A stretch of DNA of 54,227 bases from Gammaproteobacteria bacterium (lineage in GTDB: Bacteria; Pseudomonadota; Gammaproteobacteria; Pseudomonadales; Halieaceae). The notes below the pieces were generated by a model. That model searched no databases and was not told the DNA's origin. It saw nothing but the letters and a program-made list of their open reading frames with translations. The position numbers and the translations under genes were made by a program. The stretch spans positions 1 to 54,227 of the forward strand of contig JAUIEP010000015.1 in the NCBI GenBank assembly GCA_030428835.1. The letters run 5' to 3'. Positions 48,087 through 54,227 of the stretch are shown here, piece after piece. Numbering within the stretch: the stretch's first letter is position 1; each line of letters starts with the position of its first letter.

Positions 48087-48650
48087 GTGAATCTGACTAC
48101 AAAACGACTCCTCACGGTCTGCGCCGGTCTCGCCGCAGCGGGAATATTTGCCGTCGCGAGCTGGGCGGTGCTGGATACCGCGTTCCACGCCACCGGCGAT
48201 TACGAATTCTGCACCAGTTGCCACGGTTATGAACCGATCGCCGCGGCGTATCGCGAGAACCCCCACGGCGGCAATAACGAGTTCGGCTTCAGGGCCGCGT
48301 GCAACGATTGCCACCTGCCCCATGACAATGCCCTGCATTATTTTGTAGTCAAGGCCAGGCACGGCATTGTCGACCCGACCATGTCTCTGCTCAAGGAGCC
48401 GCACGAGATCGACTGGCACGCCATCCGCGAACGCCGCGAGGAATTTGTCTACGACTCCGGTTGCCTGGAGTGCCACCAGTACCTGCTGGAGGCCACCGAG
48501 GGCAACAAGCGGGCCTTCCGTTCCCACAAGCGCTATTTCGGCGACCCGGACGACTACTCCTGCGTCGAATGTCACGACGACGCCGGCCACAGCCGACTGG
48601 ACTTCCACCTGGAGCAGCACGGCTGGCCCAAGCCCGCCGAGACCGAGTGA
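48087..48650 (+). CDS. cymA: Membrane-anchored tetraheme cytochrome c, NapC/NirT/CymA type (GTG start)
   Basis: This 187-residue protein has one N-terminal membrane helix (LLTVCAGLAAAGIFAVASWAVL, about 8-29) and four CXXCH motifs starting at Cys42, 72, 126 and 159. The layout and length match CymA/NapC quinol dehydrogenases, which take electrons from menaquinol or ubiquinol and pass them to periplasmic cytochromes. Here the natural partner is the MtrA encoded about 1.3 kb away on the other strand. The GTG at 48087 gives an N-terminus right before the anchor and follows a modest AGG. The name cymA reflects context, and NapC-type alternatives remain possible because no nap genes are visible. 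Confidence 0.85.
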   Translation: MNLTTKRLLTVCAGLAAAGIFAVASWAVLDTAFHATGDYEFCTSCHGYEPIAAAYRENPHGGNNEFGFRAACNDCHLPHDNALHYFVVKARHGIVDPTMSLLKEPHEIDWHAIRERREEFVYDSGCLECHQYLLEATEGNKRAFRSHKRYFGDPDDYSCVECHDDAGHSRLDFHLEQHGWPKPAETE

Positions 48651-48841
48651 GCGGCGCACGGTACCGGTCACGCACCGGGCCACGGCTTCGCCCGAAGGGG
48701 TGATTCCCGCCCTGCGGCCAGTCTGGCTCTCGCTGCATACCTGCCCCCTGTCGCCTTTGCCCAAGTCATTGGCGCGTGGGCACATGCGCTACTAGTATGT
48801 CTCCTTTAACATGACCGTCCCCCAATTCACGAGACACCCCC

Positions 48842-50014
48842 ATGTCGCTGGATTTCGACAGTGCCCGGCTGCCCAATCCCAACCTGCGGGAAGAGCACCA
48901 TGAGTGGCGCGCGCAGCTGCGCAGGTTTATCGATACCGAGATCATGCCCTATGCCGAAGAGTGGGACGAGGCAGGCCATATACCCATCGAACTGTGGCCC
49001 AAGGCCGCCGCCGTGGGCCTGCTCGGCATGGGTTACCCCGAGGAGTTCGGCGGCCTGAGCGAGGGCATCGACTCCTGGCATGGCTGGGTGGCGAACGAGG
49101 AACTCGCGCGGGTCGGAGTCGGCGGCATATCCGCCAGCCTGATGGTCCACGGCATCGGCCTGCCGCCGGTCATCAACTGGGGCTCGCAGGCACTCAAGGA
49201 AATGGTGGCGCCCCCCGTCCTGGCCGGCGAGAAGCATATCTCCCTGGGCATAACGGAGCCGGGCGCGGGCTCCGATGTGGCGCAGCTCGCCACCACGGCC
49301 GTGCGCGACGGCGATCATTTTGTCGTCAACGGCTCCAAGACGTTCATTACCGGCGGCATGCGCGCCAACTGGGTCTCGACCGCGGTGCGCACCGGCGGGG
49401 ACGGCGCCAGGGGCGTGTCGATGCTGTTGATACCGACCGACGCCGAGGGTTTCAGTCGCACGCAGCTGGACCGCAAGCAGGGCTGGTGGGCCTCCGACAC
49501 GGCAACCCTGTACTTCGACAACGTGCGTGTGCCGGTGAGTAACCTGATCGGCGAGGAGAACAAGGGTTTCCTCGTGATCATGACCAACTTCAACGGCGAG
49601 CGCATGGCCATGGCCGCCGGCATGGAGGCCCTCGCGCGCGTCTGCCTGGAAGAGGCCGTGGCGTGGGCGCGGGAGCGCAAGACCTTCGGCAAGCGCCTCG
49701 CCGACCACCAGGTGATTCGCCACAAGATCGCGCAGATGAAACAGAAGCTGAACGCCACGCAGGCCTACATCCGCATGTGTTACGAGTCGATCGAGGCGGG
49801 CAATCCCAACCCGGGCGACATCGCCATGCTCAAGGTGCAGGCGAGCGAAACCATGGAGTTCTGTGCGCGCGAGGCCATGCAGATTCTCGGCGGCATCGGT
49901 TACATGCGCGGGTCGCGGGTGGAGCGCATCTACCGCGAGGTGCGGGTCAACGCTATTGGCGGCGGCTCCGAGGAAATCATGCGCGACCTCGCGTCGCGCC
50001 AGTACGGGTTGTGA
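48842..50014 (+). CDS. Acyl-CoA dehydrogenase family protein
   Basis: This 390-residue flavoprotein has the FAD/substrate loop ITEPGAGSD near 137-145, ERKTFGKRLADHQ and a C-terminal MQILGGIGYMRGSRVERIYREVR. The usual C-terminal catalytic glutamate site reads NAIGGGSEE, where glycine replaces it. Glu253 in FNGERMAMAAG lies where isovaleryl- and long-chain acyl-CoA dehydrogenases keep their base, so the enzyme is probably active with branched or long substrates. A possible promoter (TTGGCG, 18 bases, TAGTAT at 48769-48798) precedes it. It heads a run of lipid genes. Confidence 0.92.
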   Translation: MSLDFDSARLPNPNLREEHHEWRAQLRRFIDTEIMPYAEEWDEAGHIPIELWPKAAAVGLLGMGYPEEFGGLSEGIDSWHGWVANEELARVGVGGISASLMVHGIGLPPVINWGSQALKEMVAPPVLAGEKHISLGITEPGAGSDVAQLATTAVRDGDHFVVNGSKTFITGGMRANWVSTAVRTGGDGARGVSMLLIPTDAEGFSRTQLDRKQGWWASDTATLYFDNVRVPVSNLIGEENKGFLVIMTNFNGERMAMAAGMEALARVCLEEAVAWARERKTFGKRLADHQVIRHKIAQMKQKLNATQAYIRMCYESIEAGNPNPGDIAMLKVQASETMEFCAREAMQILGGIGYMRGSRVERIYREVRVNAIGGGSEEIMRDLASRQYGL

Positions 50015-50016
50015 GT

Positions 50017-50652
50017 ATGAAGTTATGGCACTGCAACGGTGCGCGTTCCCTGCGCGCGCTATGGGCGCTGGAGGAACTGGGGCTGGACTACGAGCTGGAG
50101 GTGCTGCCGTTCCCGCCGCGCGTCTTCCAGCGCGAGTACCTCGAGGTGAACAAGCTGGGCACGGTGCCGTACTTCGTCGACGGCGACACTCGCATGACCG
50201 AGTCGTCGGCGATCTGCCAGTACCTCGTGGACCGCTACGACGGTTATAGCATTGGCCTGAAGCCCGAGCACCCCGAGTACGGCGCATACCTCAACTGGCT
50301 GCACCACGCGGATGCGACACTCACCTTCCCGCAGACCATCAGCATGCGCTATTACTTCCTCGAGCCCACACCGGAGAAGCAGGCCGTCGCCGATGACTAT
50401 GCCAAATGGTACATCGCCCGCCTGCGCATGCTGGACGCGCACCTGCTGGAGCACGAGTACCTCGTCGACGGGCGCTTCACCATTGCCGACATCGCGGTGT
50501 CCTACGCACTGTACCTCGGCCTGGGCCTGAAGATGCACGAGAACTACCAGCCACAGACGATGGCGTACCTCGAACGCCAGATGGAGCGCGACGCGTTCAA
50601 GCGCGCCAACGAGAAAGGGGAGCCGCTCGTGCTCCCGGACGTGGAGAAGTAA
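50017..50652 (+). CDS. Glutathione S-transferase family protein
   Basis: This 211-residue protein has an N-terminal thioredoxin-like domain with the start MKLWHCNGARSLRALWALEELGLDYE, the cis-proline LGTVPYF near residue 50 and the glutathione-contacting TESSAICQYLVDRY near 62-75. A helical C-terminal domain contains GRFTIADIAVSYAL. It begins three bases after the acyl-CoA dehydrogenase stop. An in-frame GTG at 50011 overlaps that stop and is an alternative start. It is flanked by acyl-CoA dehydrogenases, but its substrate is unknown. Confidence 0.9.
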   Translation: MKLWHCNGARSLRALWALEELGLDYELEVLPFPPRVFQREYLEVNKLGTVPYFVDGDTRMTESSAICQYLVDRYDGYSIGLKPEHPEYGAYLNWLHHADATLTFPQTISMRYYFLEPTPEKQAVADDYAKWYIARLRMLDAHLLEHEYLVDGRFTIADIAVSYALYLGLGLKMHENYQPQTMAYLERQMERDAFKRANEKGEPLVLPDVEK

Positions 50653-50656
50653 GCGA

Positions 50657-51859
50657 ATGAGTGCAACCGAAGCAGAACTCGCGGAGTTCCGTTCCGACGT
50701 CTCCGCCTGGATGGCGGACAACAAACCGGCCGACCCCGGCTTCCTGCTGCCGCAGACTTTCATGGAGGTGGGTGACGAGCGCCAGCTCGAGTTCCTGCGT
50801 GAATGGCAGCACAAGGTCTGGTCCGCGGGTTACCTCGGCATGGCGTGGCCGAAGGAGTACGGCGGCGGCGGTGTCGAGCCCGTGTTCCAGAACATCGCGG
50901 ACCAGGAGATGCGGCGCCACGACGTGCCGATCTGTTTCAACGTCATCGGTCTCGGTTGGGCCGGGCCGCTGATCAACGACATCGGTACCGAGCAGGAGAA
51001 GTCGAAGTACCTGAAGGGTATCCTCAGCGCGGAGGACATCTGGTGCCAGGGTTTCTCCGAGCCGGAGCACGGCTCCGACCTCGGTAACGCCCAGACACGG
51101 GCGGTACGCGACGGCGACGAGTACGTGCTCAACGGCCAGAAGATCTGGACCACGATGGGCAACTTCGCCAAGTACATGATCCTGCTCGCGCGCACCAACC
51201 CCGAGGCACAGCGTAAATACGACGGCCTGTCGTTCTTTCTCTCGCCCATGGACGTGCCGGGTGTGGAGACGCGCCCCATCCGCAAGATCACGGGCGAGTA
51301 CGGTTTTACCGAAACATTTTTTACCGACGCGCGCATCCCTGCGGATTGCCTGATGGGCGAGGAGGGCCAGGGCTGGAGCATCGCAATGCAGACGCTGCAG
51401 TATGAGCGCGGCGCCGAGGCGGGCGCCGCCGGTGGCCTGGCGATGGTGCGCGTGACGGTGGAAGACATGGTGGAGGGCCTGGAGGGCGTCGAACGCGACG
51501 GCGCCCCGGTGCTGGAGGACCCGCTCGTGCGCGACCAGCTCGTGCAGGCCATCATGGACGAGAAAGCGCTGGTACTCAGCGTGCGCCGCACCGGTATCGC
51601 TCACCTGACCAGCGACTACCCCGGCGCGCTGCCGCTGTCGAACAAGTTGCGCGCGTCTGAACTGACGCGGCGCATGCGCCAGCTCGCGATCAACCTGCAG
51701 GGTGGCGAGGGTGCGCTGTATGTCGGCGACGACACCGCGCGCCAGGGCGGCTTCTGGCAGCGCGCGTACTTCAACAGCTTTTCCGCCACCATCGGCGGGG
51801 GCACCAGCCAGATCCAGGCCAACATCGTCGCCGAGCACGTGCTCGGCCTGCCGAAGTAA
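50657..51859 (+). CDS. Acyl-CoA dehydrogenase, FadE-type subunit
   Basis: This 400-residue protein contains FSEPEHGSDLGNAQTRAVRDGDEYVLNGQKIWTT near 131-165 and ends SATIGGGTSQIQANIVAEHVLGLPK. The canonical YEGT catalytic glutamate site is again IGGGT. The sequence type is that of actinobacterial and proteobacterial paired acyl-CoA dehydrogenases, which act on steroid or other bulky side-chain CoA esters as alpha/beta complexes. The next gene, ten bases downstream, encodes a second, shorter member, so the two are likely subunits of one enzyme. Confidence 0.9.
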   Translation: MSATEAELAEFRSDVSAWMADNKPADPGFLLPQTFMEVGDERQLEFLREWQHKVWSAGYLGMAWPKEYGGGGVEPVFQNIADQEMRRHDVPICFNVIGLGWAGPLINDIGTEQEKSKYLKGILSAEDIWCQGFSEPEHGSDLGNAQTRAVRDGDEYVLNGQKIWTTMGNFAKYMILLARTNPEAQRKYDGLSFFLSPMDVPGVETRPIRKITGEYGFTETFFTDARIPADCLMGEEGQGWSIAMQTLQYERGAEAGAAGGLAMVRVTVEDMVEGLEGVERDGAPVLEDPLVRDQLVQAIMDEKALVLSVRRTGIAHLTSDYPGALPLSNKLRASELTRRMRQLAINLQGGEGALYVGDDTARQGGFWQRAYFNSFSATIGGGTSQIQANIVAEHVLGLPK

Positions 51860-51869
51860 GGGGGGCGCC

Positions 51870-52994
51870 ATGAATCTTGTGGGTAACACGGACCTCGCCT
51901 TCTCGGAAGAGCAGGCGATGCTTATGGATGTCGCGCGCGAGTTCTGCCGCGACAAGTCGCCGATTGCGGCGGTGCGCGACCAGCTGGAGACAGATACCGG
52001 CTTCGATGCCGCCCTGTGGCAGGAAATGGCCGGTCTGGGCTGGTCCGGTATCGCGCTGCCGGAGTCGGTGGGTGGGTCCGGCCTGGGTGTCGGTGCACTG
52101 GTCCCGGTGGTTGAGGCCATGGGCCGCGCCATGCTCGGCACACCGCTGATCAACACCGCGCTGGCCGCGCAACTGATACTGCGGTCGGGCAGTTCCGGGC
52201 AGGTGGAACGCCTGCTGCCGCCGCTCGTCGAGGGCGGCATCGCCACGCTCGCGCTGTTGGACAACGGCGACTGGGGTGCCGACGGCCTCGCGCTGCGCCT
52301 TGGCGAGGACGCCGTGCTCACGGGCAGCAAACGTTTCGTCGGCGACGCCGGGGTCGCGGATATCGTGGTCGCTTCCGCCAGTCGCGGCGGGGACGCCGTC
52401 CTCGTCGTGCTGGAGGCGGAACAGTTGGCGGGCAGGCTGCGCCCGAACACGCTGATCGACCAGACCAGGCGCGCCGCGGACATCGACTTCACCGGTGTGC
52501 AGGTGGAGGCCGCGAATATCATTGCCGGTGACCGGGTGGCGGCGGCGTTGCGCGACGTGCGCCTGTGCGGCGCGCTGCTCGTGGCGGCGGAGGCGACAGG
52601 CAGCGCCGCGGCCTGCCTCGACACCATCGTCGAGTATCTCAAGACGCGCAAGCAGTTCGGCAAGCTGATCGGCTCGTACCAGGCGCTGAAGCACCCGACC
52701 GTGGATATACTGACCGGCATGGAGGACGCGCGCTCCTTTGTCTACCACGCGGCGACGCTGCTCGGCGAAGACAACCTGGACCGCGATGCGGAGGTCGCCT
52801 GCCGCATGGCCAAGGCACAGGCGAGTGCGATCCTGTCCTATGCCGGGGATCGCGCGGTGCAGTTCCACGGCGGCATGGGCTTTACCTACGAGTGCGACGC
52901 CCAGCTCTATATCCGCCGTGCACAGTGGACGCAGCAGGCGTTCGGCGATGCACAGCACCACCGCAAGCGGCTGGCTGCCCTGCTGTTGGACTGA
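51870..52994 (+). CDS. Acyl-CoA dehydrogenase, probable partner subunit
   Basis: This 374-residue protein has the acyl-CoA dehydrogenase fold but a weak central domain: no EPGSGSD-like loop is seen, and the segment instead reads TLALLDNGDWGADG. The C-terminal QFHGGMGFTYECDAQLYIRRAQ is clear. Such divergent members usually form heteromers with an adjacent FadE-type subunit. GGGGGG just before ATG 51870 is the ribosome binding site. The frame opens upstream inside the previous gene only by chance. Confidence 0.88.
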   Translation: MNLVGNTDLAFSEEQAMLMDVAREFCRDKSPIAAVRDQLETDTGFDAALWQEMAGLGWSGIALPESVGGSGLGVGALVPVVEAMGRAMLGTPLINTALAAQLILRSGSSGQVERLLPPLVEGGIATLALLDNGDWGADGLALRLGEDAVLTGSKRFVGDAGVADIVVASASRGGDAVLVVLEAEQLAGRLRPNTLIDQTRRAADIDFTGVQVEAANIIAGDRVAAALRDVRLCGALLVAAEATGSAAACLDTIVEYLKTRKQFGKLIGSYQALKHPTVDILTGMEDARSFVYHAATLLGEDNLDRDAEVACRMAKAQASAILSYAGDRAVQFHGGMGFTYECDAQLYIRRAQWTQQAFGDAQHHRKRLAALLLD

Positions 52995-53000
52995 CCCCGC

Positions 53001-53048
53001 GCCCGGCAGGCTATTGGAAACCATGGTTTTGTAATAGCCTGCCTGGGC
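53001..53048. repeat. Long inverted repeat after the acyl-CoA dehydrogenase operon
   Basis: GCCCGGCAGGCTATT (53001-53015) and AATAGCCTGCCTGGGC (53033-53048) pair over 15 bases with one bulged T, enclosing the palindrome AAACCATGGTTT. No T-run follows. It could be a terminator of an unusual kind, a REP-like repeat or a small mobile remnant. Only one copy is present in the window. Confidence 0.6.
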
Positions 53049-53112
53049 CTGCGCGGCGCCGATTGCTCCGATTTAAATGGCGCGGCCCCTGCCTGCGGCG
53101 GATTTGTTCGTA

Positions 53113-53118
53113 TATAAT
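53113..53118 (+). promoter_or_regulatory. Consensus -10 box upstream of the AarF-like kinase gene
   Basis: TATAAT lies 35 bases before the ATG at 53154. No recognisable -35 is present at 16-18 bases, so an activator or another sigma contact may be needed. Confidence 0.45.
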
Positions 53119-53153
53119 CGCGCCCCGTTGTAAAACCCCCCTGTCCAGCATCC

Positions 53154-54227
53154 ATGTCGAAGAAACGCAGCGGCTTCAATGCCAGTCCCCTACCGCGCGG
53201 GCTATCGGTGTCCCTGGCGGGCCTGCGGGCCGGCGGAGCGCTGGCGGTGGACAGCGCCGTGCAGCGTGTCATGCGCCGCGACGACGACTCCGCCTTCGCC
53301 CGCCGCGAGGCGCGGCGCTTCGCCCAGGAGCTGGGCCGCCTGAAGGGCACCTATGTCAAGATCGGCCAGATGCTGGGCCTGTTCGGCGAGCAGTTCCTCC
53401 CGCGTGTGCTGGTGGAGGCGCTGCGCGATCTCTCGGACCAGGCGGAACCCCTCCACTGGGATGCCCTGGAGACATTTGCCCGCGACAGTCTGGGGAAGCG
53501 CTACGCGGAACTCGAGATCGACCCCGAGGCTGTCGCCGCCGCGTCCCTGGCCCAGGTCCACCTTGCAAAGGTGAAGTCCAGCGGTGAGTGGATCTGCGTG
53601 AAGATACAGTACCCGGGCCTGGCCCAGGTCATCGACTCGGACTTCGACACCGTCGTGCGCATGCTGCTGCTGGCCCGCTGGGTCAGGGCGGGGCGGGAAC
53701 TGGACGACTGGCTCGAGTCCATGCGCGAGCACCTGCACAACGAGATGGACTACGCGCGCGAGGCACGCATCACCGCGCGCATGGCCCAACTGGTGCAGGG
53801 CGTGCACAGCGGTGACGTGCACTACCGCGTACCGCAGTTGCACCCGCGCTATTGCACCGACGCCGTCCTGGCCATGGAGTTCGTCGAGGGCTACAACGTC
53901 GCCGACCCGGACATCGCGCGCCTGCCGCTGCCGCGCCGCAACGCCCTGGCCCGGGCCATGCTCGACCTCTTCTTCCGGGAGGTCTACGAGTGGGGCCTGA
54001 TGCAGACGGACCCGAATTTCGGCAACTACCTGATCAACCCGGGCGACCGCCGCCTGAAGGAAGCCGAAGACGAGCTGGTTCTGCTCGATTTCGGTTCGGT
54101 GCTCGAATGCGACGCGGATTTCCTGCATCACCTGCGCCTCACCATCGAGGCGGGACAGGCCGCTGATCGCGAGGGCCTGGTCAAGGGGCTCGTGGGACTC
54201 GGCTGCCTCCCCGCGGATGCCGGCGAG
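53154..54227 (+). CDS. AarF/UbiB (ABC1) family atypical kinase, partial
   Basis: The first 358 residues are present and the gene runs off the window. It has the UbiB-family KxGQ motif KIGQ at 69-72, the alanine-rich nucleotide loop AAASLAQVH at 128-136, the lysine in CVKIQYPG (Lys150), NEMDYAREA with the conserved glutamate (197), the catalytic-loop equivalent QTDPNFGN at 284-291 and LDFGS at 311-315. Members support ubiquinone synthesis or lipid homeostasis. The usual HADPHPGN is altered here (Q for H, N and F for H and P), so this is a divergent paralogue rather than canonical UbiB. Confidence 0.9.
   Translation, partial: MSKKRSGFNASPLPRGLSVSLAGLRAGGALAVDSAVQRVMRRDDDSAFARREARRFAQELGRLKGTYVKIGQMLGLFGEQFLPRVLVEALRDLSDQAEPLHWDALETFARDSLGKRYAELEIDPEAVAAASLAQVHLAKVKSSGEWICVKIQYPGLAQVIDSDFDTVVRMLLLARWVRAGRELDDWLESMREHLHNEMDYAREARITARMAQLVQGVHSGDVHYRVPQLHPRYCTDAVLAMEFVEGYNVADPDIARLPLPRRNALARAMLDLFFREVYEWGLMQTDPNFGNYLINPGDRRLKEAEDELVLLDFGSVLECDADFLHHLRLTIEAGQAADREGLVKGLVGLGCLPADAGE

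Noticed and set aside
50597-52720. Long minus-strand frame of 707 codons across the acyl-CoA dehydrogenase genes
   Set aside because: It is a shadow of GC-rich coding sequence on the other strand. Its translation is low-complexity Ser/Arg/Ala/Pro with no motif, and the plus-strand frames carry clear family signatures.

Overview
The window is about 54 kb of GC-rich chromosome from a gammaproteobacterium. The ribosomal-protein sizes, the blocks rplU-rpmA-obgE-proB and uvrA-MFS-ssb, and FabA/FabB unsaturated fatty acid synthesis suggest a marine heterotroph near the Halieaceae/Cellvibrionales or Pseudomonadales. That placement is an inference from gene order and protein similarity seen by eye. 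No tRNA, rRNA, CRISPR, insertion sequence or phage gene was recognised.

Region 1 (1-15363) is the translation supercluster: the end of tuf, a 1.4 kb insert (a TM2 membrane protein on the minus strand, then a YdcH-like and a DksA/TraR-like gene), the S10 operon, the spc operon to secY-rpmJ, and the alpha operon rpsM-rpsK-rpsD-rpoA-rplQ. Near-consensus sigma70 promoters precede rpsJ and rpsM. Region 2 (15398-30846) carries an orphan O-antigen/capsule ABC exporter pair (wzm-wzt), uvrA, an MFS transporter, ssb, a degenerate sugar-nucleotide reductase overlapping moaB-moeA, fabAB on the minus strand, and a sugar-nucleotide operon (GDP-mannose and UDP-glucose precursors). Region 3 (30847-38481) holds pgi, ispB, rplU-rpmA behind a highly structured leader, obgE, proB and an aldehyde dehydrogenase with a palindromic operator in its promoter.

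Region 4 (about 39871-48650) is the most notable accessory locus. It is a complete-looking extracellular electron-transfer conduit: a CymA/NapC-type tetraheme quinol dehydrogenase, a periplasmic decaheme MtrA, an outer-membrane barrel MtrB and a decaheme lipoprotein MtrC. A UbiA-family prenyltransferase sits between cymA and mtrA. Ferrochelatase (hemH) and a tiny monoheme c-type cytochrome flank the locus. An FNR/Anr-like box (9 of 10 consensus positions) lies upstream of mtrA at -71.5 relative to a predicted promoter. The predicted electron path is quinol pool to CymA, to MtrA, through MtrB, to MtrC on the cell surface.

Region 5 (48842-54227) encodes three acyl-CoA dehydrogenases with a glutathione-S-transferase-like protein, then the start of an AarF/UbiB-type kinase that runs off the window. 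All assignments come from reading the sequence. Promoters, leaders and hairpins are pattern matches and have not been tested.
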